The notes below the pieces were generated by a model. It saw only the letters and a program-made list of their open reading frames with translations. It searched no databases and was not told the DNA's origin. From the NCBI GenBank assembly GCA_948567375.1, contig OX419757.1, positions 14,956,974 through 15,020,973 of the forward strand: a stretch of DNA of 64,000 bases, read 5' to 3'. Shown piece by piece: positions 43,950-56,199 of this stretch (positions are counted from its first letter, which is position 1; each line of letters begins with the position of its first letter). The position numbers and the translations under genes are program-made. The DNA comes from Lunularia cruciata (lineage: Eukaryota; Streptophyta; Marchantiopsida; Lunulariales; Lunulariaceae).

Positions 43950-46900
43950 AAGAAAGGCGACCGCATAGGAAAAACAAAGGATGGGAAGACCCCATCAAGC
44001 CGTACAAGGGAGAGACAAAAAAAGGCAACATGGGGCTAAGCCCCAATAGAGTCTATATGAGAAATCTGCCGCACCTAAGATATCCGAGCACCTAAGATAT
44101 CTGAGCTATGCAAGTTGTACGGTCTACACATAATTGTAGCATCCAAAGAAACATCACCTAATGTGATTGCTCTCTTATGGATTGCACCAGCCACTGCACT
44201 CTGTACAACAATGGACACATGCTGTCTAAAATATGCTACAAAGTATGAGAGTGAGAATGGTACCCCCTGATGCCTAATATGATAAGCTCTTCCGCACTCC
44301 TTGACATATGTGTCAAATGCCATGTCCATCACTCCATATAACTCCAAGGCTAGAGGAACAAAGAGGTGACCTTGCTGCATGCCCTATACTTGGAGACCTT
44401 ACGACCTGCTATTGCACTCGCCGCCCATCCAAGGGGATGGGTAATCACTCCTTCCAAAGCTGTATCCCACATAGGGTCCGTAACCACAACATCCGCTACT
44501 ATCACCTGATCATCTCAAACCAAGTATAAGTCTGCCCTGACACATGTCATCTGCAAAGCATACGAACACTCCCTCCAAGCCAAGTATCCACTCTCTCGCG
44601 CCATAGCAAACACTATGTCTCTAATGGCATCATGGGTAGCTATCTTCTATCCTCCAAAAGGACACCGTGTCATGTGGACCACTGCTGCATCTAGTGTAGA
44701 ACCACACTCACAAGTGAGTAATGAAGATGCAGATGGGTGGACCAAACCTAGGTGAAACCTCATCGCTGTAGAGAAAGTAGTTGGTGTGAGTCGGAAAGCC
44801 CTAAGGCACGGTCGAGCTAGGATCCAAGAGCCTGCACCCTTGCCGGAGCAAGAGCAAAGATGTGCTCTAGTAGCATGAGGAATGGACGAGTCGACTAAGA
44901 GAGAATGTAGCGTATGCTCACACTATCGCTCCGTCAAGGAAGACTGTAAACCTCTAGTCCAATCTAACAATAGTGAAGCAAAAGGTGGAAAATCCTCTCG
45001 TGCTCATGGGGATAGACTATCTCTCATCTGCCGCCATAACACTTGGAGAGAAAAGGATCCTCCCTCCACCTCTGTCACACAAGTCTCCAAAACTGGCCTA
45101 TCAGCAACCACAAAATGAGAGGAAAATAGGAGTGCCGAGAGAGCCCAACTACCTAAATATGCTATAGGTGTCATCTCCTCCATAGAAAGTAAGCCAACTT
45201 CACCACATGAGATCGGTAGAGCCGTCTGTCTACGTGCCAAATCCTCTATCACACACTCAAAAAGTCCCTGTGTGACAAAATCCTTCGACAGTGTGTGACA
45301 AAATCCTTTGATCCTATTGGCACTCCAAGAACACAAAGTCCATCTGTGGATGTGATACAACCCTCTGGAAGCTCAAGGTGGGGAGGGATACCTAAAGTGG
45401 ACCATGCCCTACACTTTGACACCTTGACTCTCAAGCCTACTAGATGTAGCTTGGTAGTCAAGTAGTCAAAGGCCTGCCTAATCTGATCTAGAAGGCGTAC
45501 AATGTGTGTATCATCTGCCAAGGAGGGAAATACACAACATGGCATGGCCAAAGTAGTAGATAAGAGAGCTCTAAAGTGAGCCATGGCAAATAAGGGCCCT
45601 CCCAAAGGATCTCCATGATGTGGAACCAATAGTTGACTCAAAGACGGTGACTCCTTCCTATGAACCACAATGCTGGTAGTAAAGGGAAGCCGAAGAGCCA
45701 TAAAAAGACCGCACAAAAGGAATGAGACTTGCCAAGGATCCACCAGCCTCCCTAAGCTCTCTAAAGATGGATGCACATGAGACACTATTAAAAGCGTTCT
45801 CAACATCCACCTGTAGGACGACCCACTCCGGATGGATATCTAGGAGTGCTCTAATGCCTAGAGATATAACCTCACATCCTCCTGATGTGGACTAAGGTGC
45901 AATCAAAAGTGAGAATGATGCTGAAGGACAATGGTACGACTGACCAAATGCAAAAAGATCTCTCCAATAGCAATTGGTCTAATGCCTCCCGTGTCCTTCT
46001 CCATCGTGAGAAGTCGACTAGCACCTAACACCCGACTAACAAACATAGGAATGTCTCTTCTCGCTACTGATGTAACCACTTGAAACAACTCGGTAAAACC
46101 ACTAGAAGGATCATCTGCCTGGAAGCAAACTCTAAGGTGCTCATAAACCATCCCTGATAAGCCTCCCAAGGAAAGGCAAGGGGCAGTGCACAATGCTTGT
46201 GCAAATAGCGGCCTATCAAGACATAAAGGTTGCTCAAGTTGATAATCTAAGACCTCTAGTGGTAGTCCCTCTACTGCTATAGGATGTAGTGAGCGTAAGG
46301 AAGAGATGGTCTCATCAATAAGACTCGCTATAAACAAAGGGTGTAGCGCTCGTGCTGCTCTACTAAACTCTCCGGCCTGACCCAATGCCTACATTGTCGT
46401 AATCGAGTGGAATCTGTGGTATCCTATGGTGATGCTTGTCTCCTAAATCATGTAGCCCTAACAGACTCCTCCTAAAGGGCTGCCCAATCCCCCCCTCAGA
46501 ATTGACGAAATCTAGCAACCACCTCTCTATGCCCCGCTCGTCCCCCTCTAGCATAACAAAGACACCATGGAGGGAGTAAGAGGAATAGGAACCATGCTAA
46601 CTCGTCCAAGGAATCATGTGCCAAACGATCTAGTGGTAGGCGAAAAGCATGTCTAGCCTCATCATGGAGTGTGCGGGGTAGCCTATGGAATAGACGTGGA
46701 CATGGAAAACTAGTCTCAAATAACCCCAAAATGCAACCTGCAATGATCACTCTAAACCCTAAAAAGTCTAGAAATCCTCATAACTTTTTACTCCATTCTC
46801 CATATTCTTCAATCTAGGTGCAAATGGAGCCGGAATTAAAAAAGGAAGAGAATAGTATATTCACTCGAATGCTACATGCTAGAGAGCCCTCCGATATTAC

Positions 46901-46975
46901 AATTTTTGTCTCCCGGTCTCTCCCGTCTCCACACTCTCCCGCTGCTCCCTCGCAGTCCCGCAGTTTCACAAATAT
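43950..46975 (-). mobile_element. Non-LTR retroelement copy C, minus strand
   Basis: Reads 5' to 3' from about 46975 down to 43950. The leader (46975-46750) is joined directly to GCILGLFETSFPCPRLFHRL. The ~500 bp that encode the C2H2 finger in A and B are missing. 45903-46385 and 45249-45806 carry the RT (GGIRPIAIGEIF; GDPLGGPLFAMAHFRALL; LADDTHIV), with the motif B region in frame where A and B are shifted. The CCHC and nuclease parts (44640-44720 and 44270-44540) are broken. The 3' UTR ends at 43950. Inactive. Confidence 0.83.
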
Positions 46976-47014
46976 GCATCCGTCAAGGTTTTGGGACGTA
47001 GATAGTTGCATTTA

Positions 47015-47178
47015 GTTGGGTTTAGGCCCATTTTACCTATTTTCTTCCGAAGGCCCAAAATTCTAAGCTTCCATTCGCGTTTGTTTGTGCTTAGCCCAGT
47101 TTCACCTATTTTTGTCTATCCTTGTACTTGATGGGTCTTCCCATCCTTCGGGTTTCCTGCGCGGTCGCCCTTTTCTTT
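47015..47178 (+). mobile_element. 3'-end fragment (E) of the non-LTR retroelement
   Basis: TTAGCCCAGTTTCACC, TCCTTGTACTTGATGGGTC and GCGGTCGCCCTTTTCTTT match the family 3' UTR end. A related fragment (TTTAGGCCCATTTTACC) just upstream suggests a partial duplication of the tail. Confidence 0.8.
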
Positions 47179-47214
47179 ATTTGTGCTTTGTTTCTTTATT
47201 TCCCCAAAGGAGAG

Positions 47215-47217
<3 letters not shown>

Positions 47218-47271
<54 letters not shown>
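47218..47271. repeat. (TA)n microsatellite
   Basis: 54 bases of uninterrupted TA dinucleotide. Confidence 0.98.
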
Positions 47272-47273
<2 letters not shown>

Positions 47274-48510
47274 ATTCATTTGTTGCATATGATTCTTAAA
47301 CGCAAGAACATGAAGAAATAGATCAAAGGAAAATCTGATTGAAGCCCGTTTGACACGTGGCAAATTGTGTCTGTTGTATGAACTAGGAACTGCCCAAAAA
47401 TATTTATCAGAAATTTTTTTGAAGGTGCTACAAAACACCTTAAGCATTTTTGAATCTGATGTAAAATTTTTTTGTCATTCCAGAGTTTCTCGGAATGTCA
47501 TGTCATACATTACCTTTTATTCTTGTGAATTTTATGTTTTCATGTTAAAAAGTTCTTTACATACTTGATTTGATCTACAAAACTTTGAGTGGCTCCTTTT
47601 TGAAGAATCTTGTTTTATATTATATTTTACATATAAATATTTTACAAAAATATAAATTATATCTTATGCTGATCACATCTGCACCATCTCACGGATCTGC
47701 ATTTCTCGTACTAAAGAATTTGCTGGCACTGGAGTAGCCAGGCGCTTAGAGCAGTCGGTCAGTCGGTCAGTCAGTTAGCCAGTCAATGCTGGAATAGATT
47801 CCTTCGGTTCATTCCCTTTGAATTACGACAAACCTTTGCAGGGTCCCATTTAGGACAGAAAGTCGCCTCATCTGCTATTGGACAAAAGGAAAGTCTAGGT
47901 ACCCAGAATCAAACCCCGTCGTTGTTGTCGCCGCCAACCATTTTCTCTACTTTGATGTTTCCTTTGTTTTTTGTACAGTTCGTTATTCTTACCACGAGGT
48001 GTATTTACCAACGGAATATGACAGGCTGCTTCCTACTGGAAGATTAGAACATAAGGTAAATCAATCATCAATCATTGGTGGCGTGGATATCAAATAGGAA
48101 ACCAAAAGCAGCTGGCTTCTAGTTCTTCTTTTCTTCTTCGTTTCGGAGTCCCTTGTTGTTCTGCGGGACATGTTGATGACTTGATTATGGTTGTTAAACA
48201 TGTGGGGAATATTGTGTGAGCGGGATATGGGGTGCTAATAATGGAATTCATTGGCCTCTTTTCATCTTTCTTGAGTTCGTATGATGTGGAAGGAGTGGTG
48301 TAGAAGTCCGACTTCAGTTGCCATGATTCAACTCTGCAGGTCGTGTCGTTTAATGATTTTGGTACACATCGACCGATGGTGCTAAAATGTCATTTGTCTT
48401 GAATTGTTCAGTGACTGTACAATTTGTGGGAGAACACAGTCTAGCCCGGGAGCCATCGAGGCACCAGATTCCCGAGCCTGATCTTCGAGGTGATGTTCGT
48501 GTGAAGTAGC
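47272..48510. other. No recognisable gene
   Basis: Short frames only. A small GTCGGTCA-type repeat lies at 47754-47790. Confidence 0.45.
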
Positions 48511-48516
48511 ATAAGG

Positions 48517-48972
48517 TTGCAGAACTTAGAATCAAATATAGAAGTCTGTGCACTTCTCCAGGTTCACGACCAAGTAACGTATTATACTGCAGAACAAGAA
48601 AAAGACTACAAAGACATCATAACGGGTTTCATTCGTCTCAAAGATGACATTATTGGTCGACAAGAACTGCTGTATTTGAGGACGAGTACTAAAATGAATC
48701 ATTTAGATGCATTTATGAATGATAGTTGGAAAAATGGCACGAAATGCAAAAGCAGATGGATAAAATACGTGAAGATACCTGTGATGCGTAATCTACAGCA
48801 GAATGAACATTCTGAGGACTTAGTTTATAACGTGAATGATTCCGTTGCATTTATGGATGCTATACGGAGACAAATGTTTGAGATATACTCACCTACGGGA
48901 AGGACAGGTCTCGATACTTATGCTCATGCTGAAATTCTGACTCTTCATTTTCATCATGCGGGGACGAGATGA
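48517..48972 (+). CDS. Possible coding exon, unknown
   Basis: An open stretch of about 151 codons reading QNLESNIEVCALLQVHDQVT and DYKDIITGFIRLKDDIIGRQ, soluble and of mixed composition. The first in-frame ATG is internal (48691), so it would need an upstream exon or a later start. No domain recognised. It could be a host exon or chance. Confidence 0.25.
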   Translation: MQNLESNIEVCALLQVHDQVTYYTAEQEKDYKDIITGFIRLKDDIIGRQELLYLRTSTKMNHLDAFMNDSWKNGTKCKSRWIKYVKIPVMRNLQQNEHSEDLVYNVNDSVAFMDAIRRQMFEIYSPTGRTGLDTYAHAEILTLHFHHAGTR

Positions 48973-49812
48973 AGATCTTCCCTACATATTCAGCAATAGC
49001 ATTGCTTGACTACCTGTCGTGTAAAGTATTTCAAAATGACTAAATGGTAGTAGTAGGTAATGTTTTCCATTCCCTTTTTATTGAGGAATACTACATTCAC
49101 TGTAATTGTGGAGACAAACCTGGACGTTTGCACAGGATTCTGGTCGTACCAAAGATGTGCTAACTGAGAGAGCCTGTGGAGGAATATAAAAAAGTTATAT
49201 ACATTGGGTCAAATTTTTGGGTCCCGTAACGAGGGAATAGTTTGTCAATGTGACGTGAAAAGCTAGGCGAATGAGTGTTGAAAGCAAGAAAGGGCGGTAG
49301 TAGTAGTTCTGTCAAGGAACCACGACAATGTCTCTCCCTCTCTCCGAACAGGTTGTTTCGTGACGATGAGTAAATTAACTTGTGCGTCTCTGGAGTGGTC
49401 AACAGGGATGCCGATTCCTGTTACATATTACCTGCACTCATGCGCTCTAAGAAGAAGGAATGTCTGTCGACATTAGAACGAAATTGTAAGGTACCTAGAT
49501 ATGATAAGTACTTGTACACTTACGTTCTACAGGTGGGAAGTAAAACCTGGGAATGCTGGCATGGTAAAGGTGGTAGAGAGAATTAGAGCTTCAATAATTA
49601 TATCGCTAATTACAAATCGCACTGAAACGCGATGCAACGGCTGTGTTCGTTAAGTAATGTACCAAGTTTGACTATTCATTTATCAAATTCTGCAATCATC
49701 ATAACCTCGAACTTTGATTTGCAGAGGAGTTCTTCCTTAATGAGAAATTAGAAGGAATGATGGGGATTGACTATCCGGTGGAGTTGATTCTCAGTTGTGT
49801 TACACGAAATTA

Positions 49813-50700
49813 TGGAGTATAGCCAGGAGCTGTTGACTCCAGGAAGATTCAGGGATCTTACTTACCGGTCGAGGTCTTTTCAGGAAGTACCTGAAATGTT
49901 TCTCAGTAGCTGGAGGTTTGGTTCTGCTGTTTCAAGAGGGATAATCATCACTAAACTGTGATTTATGGTGGAAGGGGACTCTGGATTCCCATCTGCTCCT
50001 TTGGCATTCAATTTTCAGCCTAGGTGCCTGGCTACCGTAGTCCTGGTTTCGAATTTGGAAATTAGTTACAGAGAATTTCGAGAATTGGTGGTCAATCTGC
50101 TTCACCTAGCCGATGGATCAAGTAGGATCTGAAAGGCTCAATGTGCACCAGCCAGATGTAGCTCATATTCTGGAAATGACATCCTCTTTTCTCCTTGCAA
50201 TGGCCGTTTTGCGTCAGTGCGTCGAGCTCTGCACGGAACGCTTGGCTTTGAGGAAAGGTACAATGCTTAACATTCAATTCTCCTCGTTCACAAGAGGGGA
50301 AATGATGGCTCCATAATAAATGCACCGTGACAACCTTGCATGGACGTGAAAAGTGACCAAGACAACGAAGACACACGTAGGATATGTAAAGTATATCGGC
50401 ACAAGGACAGTACATTCAAAGATGCTACGCCAGGTGAAGTCCTGGAGGTTGTGGTGTGCATCTCAAGTGATATGTATACTAATTGTGTTGACCAGTAAAA
50501 CCATGAATCAAATACCATTTGAAGAGAGAACAAGATTGAGAAGTTCATCTCAAAGCTTGAAATGGTACAGCGAGACATGTCAAGCCAGCCAGCCGACCGA
50601 CCGAACATGTCTGTGCGATTGCACGCAACTCATGAAATTGGACATTCAGACAGAAGGAGAAGAACAAGATGATGAAGAAGACGTCATAGGTAATTATCCC
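49813..50700 (+). CDS. Candidate multi-exon host gene, unresolved
   Basis: Three plus-strand segments look protein-like: 49813-49918 from ATG (MEYSQELLTPGRFRDL, possible donor AG/GTTTGG); 50113-50258 (MDQVGSERLNVHQPDV ... CTERLALRK, possible donor AAAG/GTACAA); and 50340-50499 (MDVKSDQDNEDTRRIC ... SDMYTNCVDQ, then stop). I could not join them in one phase with certain splice sites and recognise no domain. They lie downstream of, and on the opposite strand to, the B3 gene. Confidence 0.2.
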
Positions 50701-51775
50701 TCCTGTACAAAACATTTCAATGTCTCGGCGCGCAGCCAAAATGTGCGAAGCCCAGTGCACAAATGATCATGGTTTATCTGGTCCGGGCAACGAAGACCAT
50801 AACTAGATAGACCTGGCTAAAACTGCAAGCTGAATTTTGTTTCATTTCCTTTATAGTACAGTAGTGTCAACACTTCGTCACGAAGTTCAGGGTCGACTTG
50901 AAGTGCCTGGCATGCAGCGGGTGCGCGCGATGCAGAGGACGATCTGCAAATTGGAATGTAATTCTAAGGCTACGGCTACTGTAAGTCTAAGGCTAATGTC
51001 TGGTCAGGAAGTTGCTGCTACTTACTACCCTACTGTGTGACAACTGAAACCAACTATGAATTCAAGCCAAGTAGGCAGTGAGTGTAGCTATCTATCTATC
51101 TATCTCCCAATCTAGCTTAGCTTCTACGGAGGCAGGCAGGACGATGAGAAGGTTAGCATAACAATTGAATCACGATGAATGTGAAGGAGCCCAACCGACC
51201 CGAACTGACCCGTCGGACCCAGTTTCGAAAGAAGAGAAGCTTGCCCACTGTACGACTGTAACAGTCGTCCCAGGCAGAGACATTGGGTAAAAATACAGCA
51301 GCAGCAGCCTCTCATAGTATATGGTAACTGAACTCATAGAAAAGTGAAGTAGGCGAGGCAACGCAATTAATTATAGTTCCTGGAGGCGAGTGCTAGGTCA
51401 GTCTGATCGTGAGGTCGCTCGTACCGGTGAGAAGAAGGGTGCTGACTTGCGTGATTGAGACTCCACCTTAGTCGTAATGGGCAGTGTTCGACAACAACAG
51501 GTGGTCTCACTTGGAAGGCCATAGACAACTGTTCCTGTCAGAAGTGTCCGGAGCCGAGCCCCACTCACCTGCAGGCGTCTAGAACTTACTTCAATCTTGA
51601 GTTACATCATCGAAGAAGATCTCTATGACATTTGTAGGTCATGAAGGTGGGGTCGAGCTGATGTTATAATACAGAGACCCTGCAGGGAAGACAGGGAACG
51701 AAAATAATTACCACACTGGCCAAAGATGGGAGATCTTTTTTCAAGAGTTTCTCGATCTTGAGTCAAGCTCCTCTC

Positions 51776-54700
51776 TTAAGTTAAGTCAGCCCTCATATGG
51801 TGCGTCTTTCGCACGACTTCAAATGACTCAACTGGGCTCAGCTGAGCCTCGCTACTGTCACTATCCAGCGGGAAAATGTCAATTATTTCTTCTGCCTCAA
51901 TCAGGCTGGGAAACTCTTCCAAGTTGTACACACTTTCTCCGTCCAGCTCCGTGGGGTCGTGCTCTGGTGCAGCACCAGTATTTCCACTCCCACCGTGCAC
52001 CGCCATATAGCTGTAATTGCGATCATCTGTAGATATAGATGATGCCTTTCCTTGCTGATGCTTATTCAAGCTCCCTAAGCTCAAGTTCTGTGAATGACAC
52101 TGTCCATTCACAACATGCAGCTGAGCGCGATGGCTGGAGGCTGCCTCCATACACGAGAAAGCGCTGGGTGTTGCGTCTGTTCCACACACCTCCTTGCTTG
52201 CTGCGGTGGAGTTCAAAGTCCTAGAGGATGCCGACGAGGTCAATGCCCGAGACGATGACACTGTGTCCGCCCCACCTCCTGAACCTGCATCCTCGGCTCC
52301 GCCAGACTCAGACACACTCTGTGGAGGTGTCATCAGGGGCCGCAAAGGTCGCGCCATTTTCTTCACTCTCAACACCTGCAGAACGATCGTTACCAGATCC
52401 GAACAATTAAACCCTTAATCAGATCAGACCGAAGCGAAAGAAGCTCTACTGCCAAATCCCTGAAACATCTGACAAGGACTGCACATGTGTAAACATAAGT
52501 TTTAGAGATATCCATCAGTCGAACGATTGATACCCAAAATGCAACAGCTTATAAATCTGTGCCAATAACAGCAGTATAATTTGGCCTTCAAGTTTGCGGT
52601 CTCCTCTCCACGTTCAGGTGCAGTGACGCCATATGAGCATCCGTTCAGCCAATCATGGATCTGATGCCAACACTTCATACTCAGATTGCATAGCATCATG
52701 AAACAAAGTTGTGTTATCTGGATGCTTACGTAGCGTGCTGGGAGTTGCTTACAAATGAGCAACAAATCGCCTTGTTGAACTCCATGAAATTTTGCAAACT
52801 CGCCTGCGATGGCAGGATGCCAATCAACATCAATATTGCTATGTACATGAATCATCAATGTCAGATCTGGCGTCCTCATGATTGTATGCAAGCTTTAGAA
52901 GGTACTTCACTTTAGGCCCCCAAGAGTGAAAATCTATGTATTCTCTCACACATGTAACCGTAATTGAACTAGAGCTAACATCATTGAAAAGCTACCAGTA
53001 TTCTCCAGCAGGTACATTCGACTTTTATTGTTTGGCCAAAACCTGCGCCACGAAATGCACCAAATTGTTATGACGGTGGGAATCCTCACATCCAATTTCT
53101 CCGAAGATAGTCTCCGGGGATGTACGCACATGCTAGCGACTGCCAGATGATCGTTACTACAGCTAGATACGTACTGCAGCATCGTGTCCACGGGATCAAC
53201 GTAGCAGTGAAAATCTCAAGACAAGAAGAAGACAATGACCACCTGTATTTCATTATCCACGTACGATCCACGTCGTAATCATACAAACACATCTCAATTC
53301 CCTCCTTGTCTGGAAGATGAGGGAGATGGGTTTCGGCTTCCTTCTGCGCACATTAAAAGAGTCATGTCACTGGAGATTCGTAGCTAAACTCGAATACAGT
53401 TTCAATGTTAGTGTCTGTATTCGAGAGTCTGTATACAGACACTAACATTCGAATCAAGTTTCTGATGAAGCTAGCGAATCCTCCCACCGCAGACTCGTGT
53501 ACGCGTTCCCCATGCATGCGACCTCACAACATTGGAGACAGCAGCATGCGGACGATGCAATCGAAGCACCGCTCAAACCTAGTCCCCAACTAGCAACAAA
53601 ACCCCGCGCGTGCGTACTCGCAGTCCAAAGCCATTGTCGTGGTCGACATCAGGTGACGCTATAGGTGCCCATTCCAGTTGAAGAAACTTTCTACTCAAGC
53701 CTGAGACATCCTTGCTTGCGAGTGAAAACCAAATTAAGAATCCGCATATTTTAAATAACTCCAAACTTGAACATGGATGTAGAAGTCTTTAATAGTTACC
53801 GCCCACCTGTCTTAGTGCCGATGACTAGAACCTCGGACTATCTAACGGCAGAAGGTTCAGCTCTTAATCCGAGACCATGGAATGCAAACTTCTCTGTGTT
53901 GATCTTAACCAGAATAAAGGTTTCGTGTCATGGATCAGGGCCGAGCTATCTCGGCATGACATGCAAGATCTGCAAAAGATTTCACTAGCGGTTGTCTGTC
54001 ATGGACGCGGGCGATCGAAACAAGGGAGAATAACTAACCTTGGGCAAAATGATTCTCCCAAGAGAGCCAACATCTGTTGTGGTGAGCTGTTTCTGTATCA
54101 CCAACCGCATTTGAGATTCCAAAATTGGATGAATTCTCTGAACCTGCAAATTCCAGAACAGGCTTGAGAAACCTAAACTGCGAAGTTCAGCCCACACAAC
54201 GAGCGAGCAAGCAACCAATTGCTACGCTACGAAGGTTGGGCCAATATTCTTGAGTCCAAGCTTGCATGCATTGTCGCTGAGTAAGAGGAATCTTATCTCC
54301 ACCACTGGAGAGTACTTTACTCCCGTGCCACATACTCACAGCATACTGGATCAAATCTCGCCCACATTCTGAGACTGGAATTGGAGTACTTCCGTTTATC
54401 CAATTTTCGTCAAGTGCAATAAATGCTAAAGGAATTGATAATGCTGAATCAGAAGTTTCTGCCAAGATTTATCGAGGCAATTTCAATCTGTCTGTGGAAG
54501 TAGGTTTTCGAGCTCTACCTCCCGTTCTTTTGAAGATAAATGTTGATGGTGTTGATGATGATGTTGTTGATGGTCCAAATCGAGTAAACTTCTCCTTGAA
54601 ATCCCTCCAATACCACCTCCAGGGCGTTCGCTATTGTTTGAGGGGAAATTTATAAAACCCGCAGGCCAGGCAGCTCTACTCGCAGCATCCATGGCTGTTG

Positions 54701-55895
54701 CACGGGGAGAGCAGACCTGACCCAAAGAACCCGGTTGCGTATAATCTCTACTGATCGTCGTTTGGCTTGGCCCGTCCATGAGATTCAGTGGTCTGAATCC
54801 ACCAGCCGCAGCAGAAAGCAAGAAGTCGCTTCCTCGTGAAAGGTTAACGCACCTCAAACCATTGTGCAACTTGGTGTCGACTGATGAGAAGCTGTAGTCA
54901 ACTAGAGGGCTTCTTGCCGACGAATTATCATTCGAGTTTGACTTGAGAGGCACAGTTGGACTAGACGCTTGATAGCTGGAGAGACTAAGATTCTGTAAGG
55001 GTATATTGGAGTGGAAAGTGGGTCTGTCAAGGAGAGACGACGAGAAGGACGTGGAAGGAGATATCCTGTAGCTATTGTTGGTATCAATAAAGTTGGCTAG
55101 GGGAGCACATGTTGGCGGAGGATATGAGCTTCGGAAAGGACTTGCCTCGTTCAGATGAATGGATTCAATTTCCGCTTGAGATAGAGGACCCGATCCATCC
55201 CCAAAATCATACCTTCTTGGCTTTTTCTGCAGATGAACGTGTTCATTGACCTCGTTAGACAAATTCTCCTGAGCAAGGACACTGGAAAAGCTCGATGATT
55301 GCGCAGGGAAGAGGTCCCGAAAATGTGGAGCCTTGTGAACCTGCTGTTGTCCTTTTGTAGCTACTGCTACAGAGGACGACTGTACTAAACCACACCCGAA
55401 TACCTGGGCTGAATCTGTATGTCCACCTTGTCCCAAAATGAGACTCGAAAGTCCGGGTGATTCCGCTCTAAAATCATCTTTCGTATCAGTGACTTCGTCC
55501 CTATTCAGCAACTGACCATCTAAGGTGCGCCTAATTCCTCCAACCTGTCCTCCATCCACACTGTAATTGCTTGAATTCGAACCCGCAGGTCCAAATGATC
55601 GAAGGTAGTTCACAGCACCTCTACACGGCTCCAAAGAATTCCTGGCACTTTCCCAGTGAGCTGCTGCTGCCGGCGTCATCACACGCTGCTGCAGCTGCTG
55701 CTGCTTTGGACTACTTCCGAATGGTAGCCTAAACTCTAAATCGCTGGGCTTTGGTCGACGACTATTTCCGTCTCTCAGAATCTGCCACTCAATAGAATCC
55801 TTGTCTCCTACGCCGTCTTTATCGTCCGACATCTCCAACGTTGCCGGTCGATTTCTACTTGTAAACATCAGTACGTCATTCAAAGTGCCTGACAT
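51776..55895 (-). CDS. B3-domain transcription factor, ABI3/FUS3/LEC2 class, six exons
   Basis: Exons: 55895-54519, 54143-54039, 53343-53243, 53042-52996, 52803-52730, 52375-51776. All junctions have GT-AG ends and consistent phases (0,0,2,1,0), giving about 767 residues. The B3 DNA-binding domain spans exons 2-6 start: RLVIQKQLTTTDVGSLGRII, KEAETHLPHLPDKEG, RFWPNNKSRMYLLENTG, EFAKFHGVQQGDLLLI, then VLRVKK. The RFWPNNKSRMYLLENTG signature is that of ABI3, FUS3 and LEC2. Exon 1 (459 codons) is Gln/Ser/His-rich with a basic KKPRRY patch, possibly nuclear. I see no B1 or B2 domain of canonical ABI3. Exon 6 (199 codons) ends acidic (EEFPSLIEAEEIIDIFPLD), possibly activating. It would act in the nucleus on RY (CATGCA) motifs; in seed plants this class controls embryo maturation and desiccation tolerance. 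Confidence 0.93.
53511..53518. promoter_or_regulatory. RY element in intron 2 of the B3 gene
   Basis: Perfect CATGCATG, the consensus bound by ABI3/FUS3/LEC2 B3 domains. A function here is inferred. Confidence 0.45.
54263..54270. promoter_or_regulatory. RY element in intron 1 of the B3 gene
   Basis: TGCATGCA, containing CATGCA on both strands. Confidence 0.4.
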
Positions 55896-55932
55896 ACACC
55901 CAGAGGGGCGCTGGCTGCCAACTCATGTGCTG

Positions 55933-55938
55933 TGCATG
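55933..55938. promoter_or_regulatory. RY core just upstream of the B3 start codon
   Basis: TGCATG (CATGCA on the minus strand), about 38 bp before the ATG, possibly within the 5' UTR. Confidence 0.35.
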
Positions 55939-56160
55939 CTTGAAGATTTTACTACTGGAATTTGAGACTTGTCATGTCATTGCCCAGGATCTTCTCACCT
56001 GCAAGAACAATAAACATTTTCATTAATCACTCAACCTGCAGTGCTGCTGTTAAGACGACTCGTGCAAGTAAAATCCACGGATCTGAAATTTCAGCAGAGA
56101 ACCGAATAATCAACCAACATGGTGCATCAAACATCCAGCTGGAGAAAGATCTAGACGTTG

Positions 56161-56168
56161 GCATGCAT
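56161..56168. promoter_or_regulatory. RY element upstream of the B3 gene
   Basis: GCATGCAT, an RY/Sph-type palindrome about 270 bp upstream of the B3 start codon. Confidence 0.45.
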
Positions 56169-56199
56169 ACGGTATCCAATTAGGGTAACTAAGAAACGA

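Noticed and set aside
54187..54465. 92-codon minus-strand frame directly after exon 1 of the B3 gene, considered as more coding sequence
   Set aside because: It would break the B3 phase; the GT donor at 54518 and AG acceptor before 54143 make it intron 1.
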